A stretch of DNA of 64,000 bases. Origin: Candidatus Brevundimonas phytovorans (lineage in GTDB: Bacteria > Pseudomonadota > Alphaproteobacteria > Caulobacterales > Caulobacteraceae). The first letter of the stretch is position 1, and the number at the start of each line of letters is the position of its first letter. The stretch lies in contig CP119309.1 in assembly GCA_029203145.1 (NCBI GenBank), positions 2,567,001-2,631,000 on the forward strand. Direction: 5' to 3'. Shown here piece by piece: positions 8,459 through 16,398 of this stretch. The notes below the pieces were generated by a model that did no database searches, was not told the origin of the DNA, and saw nothing but the letters and a program-made list of their open reading frames with translations. The position numbers and the translations under genes are program-made.

Positions 8459-9558
8459 GGCTGGATCAACTCATCTGCTACAAAAGCCCGCTTGGCCGGC
8501 TGGCCCAGGAGCTCGAAGAAGGCCATGGGAGCCAGGCCCCCTCCCGCGCGTTTGACCGTCAAATTCTGCTCGGTGAACCGTTCGCCCTCGGCGATGTCGA
8601 TGGCGGCGACCAGGCTCTTGCGGGCTACGGCGATGTTGGGGATTTCGGAGGGCTGGGGCCGCTTGACGCCGTCGCCCATGGCCCTGCCGATGCGCGCAAT
8701 GCCCTGGACCATGGCCTTCAACTCGCCGGGCTCCAGCGAAGCCTTGTGGTCCGGGCCCTCCATATCGCGTGACAGGGTGAAGTGCTTCTCGATAGCGGTC
8801 GCGCCGAGCGCAGCCGCAGCCAAGGAAATATCAATCCCCGGCGTATGGTCCGAATAGGCCGGCAAGATGCCGAAAGCCGCCGCATAGGTGGTCATCACCC
8901 TGAGATTCACTTCGTCATAGGGCGCGGGATATTCTGTCGTGCACTGCATGACGGTCACCCTGGCGAGAGCCTCGCGCGCCTCGGCCGAGGCATAGGCCTT
9001 CGCGAAGGCGGCGCGCGATGGGCGTTCCGCTGATCCGGCCAGCATGCCGAAGGCCACCACGGACAGAGCCTCCTCGACCTCGGCCAAGGTCGCCATGCCG
9101 GTAGACAGGATCATCGGCAGCCCAAGGCGCGAAAGCTCCAGCAGCATCGGCGCGTTGGTCAGTTCACCCGAGCCCACCTTGATCCGCTTCACCCCCATCG
9201 TATCGACAAGGAAACGCGCCGACTCGATGTCGAAAGGGGTCGAGAGGAATTCGATGCCCAAGGCGTCGCAACGATCCGAAAGGATGCGATGGTCGTTTTC
9301 AGACAGCTCCAGAGCCTGCAGCATCTTCAGCTGGGTGTTTCCAGCGTCGAAATTGCGTTTCTGATAGTCAGCGGTCGGCGCCGCGGTCGTGACCAGCTTC
9401 GTGGCGTCAAACGTCTGGAACTTGACGATGTCGGCGCCGGCGGCGGCGGCTTCATCGACTAGACGGAGCGCCAAGTCCATGTCGCCGTTATGGTTGACCC
9501 CGGCCTCGGCGATAACAAGGCAGGTCGAGGGCGCCGCAGGCTTCACCACGCTGTCCAT
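8455..9558 (-). CDS. Nonulosonic acid synthase (NeuB/LegI type)
   Basis: A 367-residue protein condensing phosphoenolpyruvate with a ManNAc-type sugar to give a nine-carbon keto acid. CLVIAEAGVNHNGDMDLALRLVDEAAAAGADIVKFQTF is the classic NeuB N-terminus of the TIM barrel, and GVKRIKVGSGELTNAPML plus ILSTGMATL follow. AIEKHFTLSRDMEGPDHKASLEP carries the conserved EKHFT and DH residues. The last ~60 residues (ARKSLVAAIDIAEGERFTEQNLTVKRAGGGLAP) form the SAF/antifreeze-like lid. ATG 9558 overlaps the end of the dehydrogenase gene upstream by 16 bp. Sequence by eye does not separate NeuB, LegI and PseI, but the NeuC-type neighbour fits LegI/NeuB. Confidence 0.88.
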   Translation of the reverse strand: MDSVVKPAAPSTCLVIAEAGVNHNGDMDLALRLVDEAAAAGADIVKFQTFDATKLVTTAAPTADYQKRNFDAGNTQLKMLQALELSENDHRILSDRCDALGIEFLSTPFDIESARFLVDTMGVKRIKVGSGELTNAPMLLELSRLGLPMILSTGMATLAEVEEALSVVAFGMLAGSAERPSRAAFAKAYASAEAREALARVTVMQCTTEYPAPYDEVNLRVMTTYAAAFGILPAYSDHTPGIDISLAAAALGATAIEKHFTLSRDMEGPDHKASLEPGELKAMVQGIARIGRAMGDGVKRPQPSEIPNIAVARKSLVAAIDIAEGERFTEQNLTVKRAGGGLAPMAFFELLGQPAKRAFVADELIQP

Positions 9559-10307
9559 CCTCCATCCACACTGATGATCTGGCCGGTCACGTAGGCCGAC
9601 ATGTCTGACGCCAAAAAGAGGGCGACGCCCTGAAAATCGTCGGGAGACGCCATCCGCGCGAGCGGAGTCCGGGCTATATATTTTTTTCGAAACGCTTCGT
9701 CCTGACCGCGTTCTACGCCGCCGGGCGAAAATGCATTGACGCGAATGTCAGGCGCCAAGGTCGTCGACATCCAGCGCGTCAACTGCATCAATCCGCCCTT
9801 GGACGCCGAGTAGCCCGCCGGATTTCCAATCTGCGTACCGTCGTAGAGGGACCAGTCTGGGCCAACCAGGCCGTAGATTGATCCAACCATTATGACTGAC
9901 CCGCGGCCAGAGGCGCGAAGCGCCGGTGCCAATCTCTGCGTGATCGCGAAAGGCGCCGCCAAGTTGATGTCCAGGGCGCTCTTGAACAAGGCCAGAGACT
10001 GGGTCTCAAAGGCCGTGCTCCACCCTTGGTCCGCAGAGGTGCCGACAAATGCGGCGTTGTGAACCAGGACATCAATCGTCGGCGACATCTCCAGAACGCT
10101 CGCCAGCGCGATCTCAAGCGCCGACGGATCGGTCAGATCGCAAACGATTTGAGTGACCCCTTCTTGGGCAGCCTCGTCAAATCTCAGATCGAGCTGAATG
10201 ACCTGCGCGCCCGCCTGAAGATAGATCGCGCTCATGGCCCGACCAATGTACCCACCGCCTCCGGTGATGACGCAGGTTCGGCCCCGCAAGTCCCAAAGAT
10301 CGGCCAA
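9543..10307 (-). CDS. Short-chain dehydrogenase/reductase of nonulosonate locus
   Basis: A 254-residue classical SDR. The cofactor motif TGGGGYIGRAM (TGxxxGxG type) sits at residues ~15-25, HNAAF represents the NNAG block, and the catalytic tyrosine and lysine are in YSASKGG. The C-terminus ITGQIISVDGGW-like ending (VTGQIISVDGGWTAW) is typical. It resembles the neighbouring gene at 10424-11221, including the shared VDGGW-A-W tail, so the pair are probably paralogues. SDRs of this type occur in legionaminic acid/flagellin glycosylation loci (PtmA of Campylobacter). It overlaps the NeuB-type gene and is the first gene of the run ending at 6666, with an AT-rich control region upstream. Confidence 0.8.
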   Translation of the reverse strand: MADLWDLRGRTCVITGGGGYIGRAMSAIYLQAGAQVIQLDLRFDEAAQEGVTQIVCDLTDPSALEIALASVLEMSPTIDVLVHNAAFVGTSADQGWSTAFETQSLALFKSALDINLAAPFAITQRLAPALRASGRGSVIMVGSIYGLVGPDWSLYDGTQIGNPAGYSASKGGLMQLTRWMSTTLAPDIRVNAFSPGGVERGQDEAFRKKYIARTPLARMASPDDFQGVALFLASDMSAYVTGQIISVDGGWTAW

Positions 10308-10407
10308 CTTCGTCTCGTTCTATACCGGTGGAGCGGAAATACTAATTTACCGGAACCACGCCCGTTACCGCTCTTGGAGCGAACGTCGCCTAAAAACAAC
10401 TATTTTC

Positions 10408-10425
10408 AGCGCCAAGCTTGGCGCT
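10408..10425. promoter_or_regulatory. Perfect 18-bp palindrome at the end of the second SDR gene
   Basis: AGCGCCAAGCTTGGCGCT is a perfect palindrome overlapping the stop codon of the SDR gene at 10424. On the minus strand it is followed by a T-rich stretch (GTTGTTTTT), so it could act as a weak terminator. It is also nearly identical to the palindrome at 4919-4936. The ~100 bp beyond it, up to the next start at 10307, are unusually AT-rich for this window and probably hold a promoter. Confidence 0.45.
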
Positions 10426-11221
10426 ACCAAGCGGCCCAGCCCCCATCGACACAGATGTTCTGGCCCGTCATGTAGCTCGAGGCATCCGAGCAGAGAAGGG
10501 CGGCCGCGCCCTTGACTTCATGCGGGACGCCTATCCGGTTCAACGGTGTTTTGCCGCTCAACCGCTCAATGAACTCGGGCGCCTCGGCGATCGTTGAGGG
10601 ATATGGGAAGGGGCCGGGACTTATGCAGTTGGCGCGGATGCCATCGGCAGCCAGGAAGCTGGCCAGATAGCGAGTGAACTGCAGCACTCCCGCCTTGGCT
10701 GCGCCGTAGCTTGGCGGATTGGCGTAGCGCTTGCCGTCATAGAGCCGATAGTCGGGCGCGACATGGCCATACATGGAGGCGATGTTGAGGATGACCCCGT
10801 GGGTCTCCTTCAGGGCCGGAATGGCGGCCTTGACCACACGAAACACCCCGTTCAACGACATATCAATGTCGTAGGTCCAGTCCGCCTCATCGATCGTTTC
10901 CAAGCTGTTCTTGGCGCCGGACCAAGCGCAGTTGACCAGAATATTCAGCGGCCCGTTAGCCGTGACCGCCTTGATGCAAGCCTCGACCGAGGCCGCATCC
11001 AGCATATCGATTTGCAGCGCTTCGTGATGCCCCGGAAAACGAGTCTTCAGGCCCTGAACGAAGGTCCGGCATTTCTCCTCGTCACGGCTAGCCACGATCA
11101 CATCCGCCCCCATCTCGGCGAGAACATCGCTGATCTGGGAGCCGAGAAGCCCCGCTCCTCCGACGACGAGCGCTCGCCGGCCACGAAGGGAAAGAAGTTC
11201 TGACAGGTCGGGGGTTTTCAT
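10424..11221 (-). CDS. Short-chain dehydrogenase/reductase, paralogue of its neighbour
   Basis: A 265-residue classical SDR with cofactor motif VVGGAGLLGSQ near residue 20, NCAWSG in the NNAG position, the serine in ASMYGHV, and YGAAKAG supplying the catalytic tyrosine and lysine. It ends in QNICVDGGWAAW, like the preceding gene. The first glycine block is GGAGLLG rather than the usual TGGxxGIG, and W replaces the second glycine in the NNAG block, so specificity is unclear. It is separated from the next gene by 116 bp with a palindrome. It probably acts on a nucleotide sugar or sugar phosphate of the locus, by context only. Confidence 0.78.
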   Translation of the reverse strand: MKTPDLSELLSLRGRRALVVGGAGLLGSQISDVLAEMGADVIVASRDEEKCRTFVQGLKTRFPGHHEALQIDMLDAASVEACIKAVTANGPLNILVNCAWSGAKNSLETIDEADWTYDIDMSLNGVFRVVKAAIPALKETHGVILNIASMYGHVAPDYRLYDGKRYANPPSYGAAKAGVLQFTRYLASFLAADGIRANCISPGPFPYPSTIAEAPEFIERLSGKTPLNRIGVPHEVKGAAALLCSDASSYMTGQNICVDGGWAAW

Positions 11222-11375
11222 GGCGTTTCCTGTCGAAGTCTAAAGCGTCAAGCGCTGGTAATCGGATTGAAGGGGTCAAGGCAAGTCCGCCCCCTCCCGT
11301 GACATGCCTTCATCCGCAAACCGTCCGACTTGGCCTGGGGCGACCGGATCAGGCCTGCCCTCCCAGGCGCCTACC

Positions 11376-14300
11376 TTACAAATTCAACAGCGCCGGATCG
11401 CCGCCCTGGGCCGCAATGTTGACGCTGATGGCCTTCTCGGCGGCGTAGCGGATCAGGCTGTTGGGGCCGCCGGCCTTGGGGCCGGTGCCGCTGAGGCCTT
11501 CGCCGCCGAAGGGCTGGACGCCGACGACGGCGCCGATGATCGAGCGGTTCACATAGACGTTGCCGGCCGGGACCAGACGCACGACCTCGTCGGCGAAGGC
11601 CTCGATGCGGCTGTGGACGCCCAGGGTCAGGCCATAGCCGCGCGCGGCCAGCTTGGCGGCGACCGACTTCAGGTCCTTCGAGTCATAGCGATAGACGTGC
11701 AGGATCGGGCCGAAGACCTCGCGCTCGAGGAAGTCGGGCGTGGGGATTTCGGCGATGGTCGGTGCGAACAGGTCGCCCTTGTCCGAACCGGGCGCCAGTT
11801 CGGCGCGGGCGACGATCTTGGCGTCTTTCGACAGGCGCTCGACGTGCACTTCCAGATTGGCGCGGCTTTCGGCGTCGATCACCGGACCGATGTCGGTCGT
11901 CGGGTCGGTCGGGTCGCCGATCACCTGGGTCGCGAGAGCGCCCTTCAGGCCTTCGATCAGGGCGTCGGCGGCTTCCTTGGGCGCATAGAGGATGCGCAGG
12001 GCCGAGCAACGCTGACCGGCCGAGCCAAAGGCCGACAGGATGACGTCGTCGATGACCTGTTCCTTCAGCGCCGTGGTGTCGACGAACATGGCGTTCAGGC
12101 CGCCCGTTTCAGCGATGAAGGGGATGATGGCGCCGGGGCGCGCAGCCAGGCCGCGGTTGATGGCGCTGGCCGTGTCGGTGCCGCCGGTGAAGGCCACGCC
12201 GTCGATGCCGGGATGGTTGGTGAGCGCCGCGCCGACCACCTCGCCGCGACCGGGGACCAGGGCCAGCAGGTCGGGGTTCAGACCGGCCTTGTAGAAGAGG
12301 CGGACGGCCTCGGCGGCGATCAGCGGGGTCTGCTCGGCGGGCTTGGCCACCACGGCGTTGCCGGCGGCCAGGGCCGCCGCGATCTGACCGGCGAAGATGG
12401 CCAGAGGGAAGTTCCACGGGCTGATGGCGGCGAAGACGCCACGGCCGTGCAGGACCAGCTGGTTGGTTTCGCCGGTCGGGCCCTTCAGCGTCTGGGCGCC
12501 GCCGAAGTCGCGCTCGGCCAGCAGGGCGTAATAGCGGCAGAAGTCGGCGGCTTCGCGCACCTCGGCCACACCGTCGTTCAGCGTCTTGCCCGCTTCGCGC
12601 GACAAGAGGGCGACCAGGCGGTCCATGTCGGCTTCCAGCCCGTCAGCCATGGCGCGCAGGATGGGGGCGCGACCAGCCCCTCCGATGCGGTCCCAGGCGA
12701 CCTGGGCGTTGGCGGCGGCGTTCACGGCGGCATCGACGTCCTCGACCGAGGCTTCCGACACATGGCCGAGAACCTGCGAGCGGTCAGCCGGGTTGGTCAC
12801 ATCCTGCGGGTTCACACCTGCCCGGAGTTTGCCGCCGATGATGGGGCCGGACGTCAGCTTCTCGCTGTCGACCCGCTCCAGAGCCTTGGCGTGACGTTCA
12901 CGGTCGGCGGCCTGCGAATAGTCGCGGCCGAGGGAGTTCTGGCGATCGCCGTAGATGTTCATGGGAACCGGAATCCTGGGGTGACGGTCGGGCTGGGCCT
13001 CGACGGCGGTGATGGGGTCGGCGGCGACAGCGGCCGCAGGAACGCGCTCGTCCAGCAGGGCGTGAACGAAGGAGGAGTTGGCGCCGTTTTCCAACAGGCG
13101 GCGCACCAGATAGGGCAGCAGTTCTTCGTGACCGCCGACGGGGGCGTAGGCGCGGACGATGACGCTCTCGTCGGCCCAGGCCTCTTGCGCGGCGTCATAG
13201 AGGGCCTCGCCCATGCCGTGCAGACGCTGATGCTCGATGGTCACATTGCGGTCGCGGGCCATGCGGCGCACGGCGGCCAACGTATGGGCGTTGTGGGTGG
13301 CGAATTGGGCGTAGATGTAGGGCGAGGCCTCGATCAGGGCCTTGGCGCAGACCAGATAGTTCAGATCGGTCGCGGGCTTGGTGGTGAAGACCGGATAGTC
13401 GGTGCGGCCCATGACCTGGGCGCGCTTGATCTCGGTGTCCCAATAGGCGCCCTTGACCAGCCGTACCATCAGGCGGCGGCCTGAGGACTTGGCCAGATCC
13501 GCCAGCTTCTGCACCGTCTCGGTCGTGCGCTTCTGATAGGCCTGAACGGCCAGCCCAAGACCCTTCCAGTCGCCCAGTTCCGGCTCGCGGGCCAGACGCT
13601 CCAGCAGCTTCAGCGACAGGGCCAGACGGTCCGCCTCTTCGGCGTCGATGGTGTAGTTGATGTCGTACTTGGCGGCGATCAGGGCCAGACGCAGGATGCG
13701 GGGATAGAGTTCTTCCCAGACGCGGTCTTCCTGCGTGGCCTCATAGCGCGGCGAAAGGGCCGACAGCTTGACCGAGACGCCGTGACCGGCCTCAGGCCCC
13801 TGGCCCTTGGCGGTCTTGCCGACGGCGGTGATGGCGTCGGCGTAGATCTTTTCGTAGCGCTCGGCGTCGGCGACGGTGCGGGCGCCCTCGCCCAGCATGT
13901 CGAAGCTGCACAGCCAGCCCTCGCGGTCCGACCGTTTCAACGCGCCTTCGATGGTGCGGCCGACGACGAACTGCTCGCCCATGATCTTAACGGCGGTGGC
14001 CACGGCCTGACGGATGACCGGTTCGCCCAGACGCCCGGCGATGCGCTTGAGGAAGCCCGACAGGTCGGTCTTGGCCTCTTCGTCGGCGTCGACCAGCTTG
14101 CCGGTCAGCATCAGGCCCCAGGTCGAGGCGTTGACGAACAGGCTGTCGGACTGACCCAGGTGCGAGGCCCAGTCGGCGGACCCGATCTTCTCGGCGATCA
14201 GACGGTCGCGGGTGTCGGCGTCGGGGGTGCGCAGCAGGGCCTCGGCCAGGCACATCAGGGCCAGACCCTCGCGGGTGCCCAGCGAAAACTCCTGCAGGAA

Positions 14301-14492
14301 GCTTTCGACCACGCCCTGCTTCTTCTGGCTGGCGCGGGCGTGATCGACCAGAGCGACGGCGTCGCGCAGCACCTCGGCCCGCTCCTCGCGGTCCATAGGC
14401 AGGTGGGCCAGCAAGTCAGCGACCGTCCGGCCTTCGTCGCGGAACTTGTTCCGGTCCAGATCATCCCAATGCTTGAGGTCGTTCGGCGTCAT
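11376..14492 (-). CDS. putA: Bifunctional proline dehydrogenase / delta-1-pyrroline-5-carboxylate dehydrogenase
   Basis: PutA oxidises proline to glutamate in two steps, passing electrons to quinones through FAD and then reducing NAD+. The 1038-residue protein is the short form: it begins directly with the arm region and lacks the ribbon-helix-helix DNA-binding domain of enterobacterial PutA. The FAD barrel covers roughly 170-480 (GVSVKLSALSPRYE, RLVKGAYWDTEIKRAQ). The aldehyde dehydrogenase half covers ~530-1000 with the FIAETGGLNA glutamate and the GQRCSALR catalytic cysteine. ATG 14492 has an AGGG ribosome site 8 bases upstream; a GTG at 14501 is an alternative. The divergent Lrp-type gene 118 bp away is the probable regulator, replacing the missing autorepressor domain. 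Confidence 0.93.
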   Translation of the reverse strand: MTPNDLKHWDDLDRNKFRDEGRTVADLLAHLPMDREERAEVLRDAVALVDHARASQKKQGVVESFLQEFSLGTREGLALMCLAEALLRTPDADTRDRLIAEKIGSADWASHLGQSDSLFVNASTWGLMLTGKLVDADEEAKTDLSGFLKRIAGRLGEPVIRQAVATAVKIMGEQFVVGRTIEGALKRSDREGWLCSFDMLGEGARTVADAERYEKIYADAITAVGKTAKGQGPEAGHGVSVKLSALSPRYEATQEDRVWEELYPRILRLALIAAKYDINYTIDAEEADRLALSLKLLERLAREPELGDWKGLGLAVQAYQKRTTETVQKLADLAKSSGRRLMVRLVKGAYWDTEIKRAQVMGRTDYPVFTTKPATDLNYLVCAKALIEASPYIYAQFATHNAHTLAAVRRMARDRNVTIEHQRLHGMGEALYDAAQEAWADESVIVRAYAPVGGHEELLPYLVRRLLENGANSSFVHALLDERVPAAAVAADPITAVEAQPDRHPRIPVPMNIYGDRQNSLGRDYSQAADRERHAKALERVDSEKLTSGPIIGGKLRAGVNPQDVTNPADRSQVLGHVSEASVEDVDAAVNAAANAQVAWDRIGGAGRAPILRAMADGLEADMDRLVALLSREAGKTLNDGVAEVREAADFCRYYALLAERDFGGAQTLKGPTGETNQLVLHGRGVFAAISPWNFPLAIFAGQIAAALAAGNAVVAKPAEQTPLIAAEAVRLFYKAGLNPDLLALVPGRGEVVGAALTNHPGIDGVAFTGGTDTASAINRGLAARPGAIIPFIAETGGLNAMFVDTTALKEQVIDDVILSAFGSAGQRCSALRILYAPKEAADALIEGLKGALATQVIGDPTDPTTDIGPVIDAESRANLEVHVERLSKDAKIVARAELAPGSDKGDLFAPTIAEIPTPDFLEREVFGPILHVYRYDSKDLKSVAAKLAARGYGLTLGVHSRIEAFADEVVRLVPAGNVYVNRSIIGAVVGVQPFGGEGLSGTGPKAGGPNSLIRYAAEKAISVNIAAQGGDPALLNL

Positions 14493-14610
14493 GAATCTCA
14501 CCCTGGGATCAAACCCTTCGATTTATGGCGTATATGGCGGACTTGTCCGAATGTGCATTGTATGATGACCGGCTGAACCAGCGATCCTTCGGCAATAAGG
14601 CTCATTCGCC

Positions 14611-15072
14611 ATGCAAACTCTGGACGACACAGACCGCCGTCTGCTGCGCGTGCTGCAGACCGACGGCCGCATCTCCAACGCGGAACTGGCCCGAAGGTGC
14701 AATCTGTCGCCCGCCGCCTGCTTCGAGCGGGTCAAGCGGCTGAAGGACAGGAAGGTCATCACCGGCTACGCCGCCCTGATCGACCCAGCCAGCGCTGACC
14801 GCGCCCTGCTGATCTTCATCGAGGTGCTGCTGGACCGGACCACGGGCGACATCTTCGACGCCTTCGCCGACGCCGTGCGGCGTCAGCCCGAGGTGCTGGA
14901 GTGCCACATGGTCGCCGGCGGCTTCGACTATCTGATCAAGGCGCGGGTGGCCGACATGGACGCCTATCGCGTCTTCCTCGGCGACATCCTGGTGCGGATG
15001 CCGGGCGTGCGCGAGACGCGAACCTACGCCGTTCTCGAAGAGGTGAAGTCGACGACGGTCCTGCCGCTTTAA
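14611..15072 (+). CDS. Lrp/AsnC-family regulator, probable proline-responsive activator of putA
   Basis: A 153-residue Lrp/AsnC protein. Residues ~5-60 are the winged helix-turn-helix (LDDTDRRLLRVLQTDGRISNAELARRCNLSPAACFERVKRLK), and residues ~70-150 are the RAM effector-binding domain (HMVAGGFDYLIKARVADMDAYRVF). It is transcribed away from putA, an arrangement known for PutR in several alphaproteobacteria, where the protein senses proline and activates putA. The 118-bp spacer between the two starts is AT-richer than its surroundings and would hold the binding sites. Function by context is strong; the effector is inferred. Confidence 0.88.
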   Translation: MQTLDDTDRRLLRVLQTDGRISNAELARRCNLSPAACFERVKRLKDRKVITGYAALIDPASADRALLIFIEVLLDRTTGDIFDAFADAVRRQPEVLECHMVAGGFDYLIKARVADMDAYRVFLGDILVRMPGVRETRTYAVLEEVKSTTVLPL

Positions 15073-15145
15073 GCCGTCTCGCCTTCGTCATGCGAAGCGG
15101 CTAGAACTTCCGGCTCAGCGAAACGGCCCGGGCCCACTCGACTTC

Positions 15146-16231
15146 ATGCGCATTGTTCTGGTCACCGACGCCTGGGAACCCCAGGTCAACGGCGTCGTCC
15201 GCACCCTGACCCGCACCGTGGCCGAGTGCCGCGCCATGGGCCATGAGGTCGAGGTCATCGAACCCAGCCAGTTCAAGACCATCCCCTGCCCCACCTATCC
15301 CGAGATCCGGCTGGCCCTGGGCGCCGAGGAAGAGATTCGCGAACGCCTGCGCGCCTTCGAGCCGGAGGCGGTCCATATCGCCACCGAAGGGCCGCTGGGC
15401 ATCGCCACGCGTCGCATCTGCGTGGAGTGGAAGCTGCCGTTCACGACCAGCTATCACACCAAGTTCCCGGAATATGTCTCGGCCCGGTTCCCGATCCCGG
15501 TCCAGGTCGGCTACGCCTACATGAAGTGGTTCCACAAGCCGTCGGGCCGGCTGATGGTGGCGACGCCCACCCTGCGCGACGAACTGGTCGAGCACGGCTT
15601 CCGCAACGTCTCGCCGTGGACGCGCGGCGTGGACACCGACCTGTTCCGCCCCGATCTTGAGCCCATTTACAAGGAGATGGGCGGCGACGCCTGGCCCCGG
15701 CCCTTCTTCCTCAACGTCGGCCGTGTCGCAGTCGAGAAGAACATCGAGGCCTTCCTCGAACTGGACCTGCCGGGCACCAAGATCATCGTCGGCGACGGCC
15801 CGGCGCGCGCCGAGCTGGAAGAAAAATATCCTGAGGCCAAGTTCCTGGGCGCCCGCTTCGGCGAGGACCTGGCCCGCTGCTTCGCCGACGCCGATGTTTT
15901 TGTCTTCCCCAGCTGGACCGACACCTTCGGCCTGGTGATCCTGGAGGCCATGGGCGCGGGCACCCCGGTCGCCGCCTATCCGGCGCACGGCCCCATCGAC
16001 ATCATCCCCGGTTCAAACGCCGGCGCCATCGACGACGACCTGAAGACCGCCTGCCTGGAAGCCCTGAAGCTGGATCGCAAGGATGTGCGCGCCTACGCCG
16101 AGAAGTTCAGCTGGCGCGCCTCGGCCGAGCAGTTCGTCGAGAACCTGCAGCCCTATCCCGAACCCGCGCGCGGCCGCTTCTGGCGCCGCCTGCGCCGCAT
16201 CGCCCGGCTGAGGCGCAGGGCGGCGGCCTGA
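15146..16231 (+). CDS. Group 1/family 4 glycosyltransferase (mannosyltransferase-like)
   Basis: A 361-residue GT-B enzyme. The N-terminus MRIVLVTDAWEPQVNGVVRTL is the hallmark of the MgtA-like GT4 group. FLNVGRVAVEKNIEAFL marks the linker to the nucleotide-sugar domain, and DVFVFPSWTDTFGLVILEAMGAGTPVAAYP contains the EX7E motif. These enzymes transfer a sugar, often mannose, to lipids or phosphatidyl-diacylglycerol at the inner face of the membrane; the C-terminal basic tail (RRLRRIARLRRR) would suit membrane contact. It stands alone between lrp and a repeat element. Donor and acceptor are not readable from the sequence. Confidence 0.85.
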   Translation: MRIVLVTDAWEPQVNGVVRTLTRTVAECRAMGHEVEVIEPSQFKTIPCPTYPEIRLALGAEEEIRERLRAFEPEAVHIATEGPLGIATRRICVEWKLPFTTSYHTKFPEYVSARFPIPVQVGYAYMKWFHKPSGRLMVATPTLRDELVEHGFRNVSPWTRGVDTDLFRPDLEPIYKEMGGDAWPRPFFLNVGRVAVEKNIEAFLELDLPGTKIIVGDGPARAELEEKYPEAKFLGARFGEDLARCFADADVFVFPSWTDTFGLVILEAMGAGTPVAAYPAHGPIDIIPGSNAGAIDDDLKTACLEALKLDRKDVRAYAEKFSWRASAEQFVENLQPYPEPARGRFWRRLRRIARLRRRAAA

Positions 16232-16237
16232 CCCTTT

Positions 16238-16376
16238 CCTTCTCCCCTTGTGGGAGGTCTCACTCCGCCTTGACCGCCTGACGCGCAAAGGAAAGCGCCG
16301 CGATCTTTCGACCGCGGCGCTCACACCCCTCATCCAAGCGCCTTCGGCGCCCACCTTCTCCCTCAAGGGGAGAAGG
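16238..16376. repeat. Intergenic inverted-repeat element
   Basis: A 13-bp perfect inverted repeat, CCTTCTCCCCTTG at 16238-16250 and its complement at 16364-16376, brackets a segment with an internal hairpin GCGCC-TTC-GGCGC at 16338-16350. The element fills almost the whole gap between the glycosyltransferase and the PstS-like gene. Ends of this kind are typical of interspersed repeat elements in this group of bacteria, but only one copy is in the window. Confidence 0.5.
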
Positions 16377-16398
16377 GCATGTTAGTGGGCTAGCGCCC

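Noticed and set aside
11304..13484. 726-codon open frame antisense to putA
   Set aside because: It mirrors a complete PutA with all motifs; long antisense frames are expected from the high GC at third positions.
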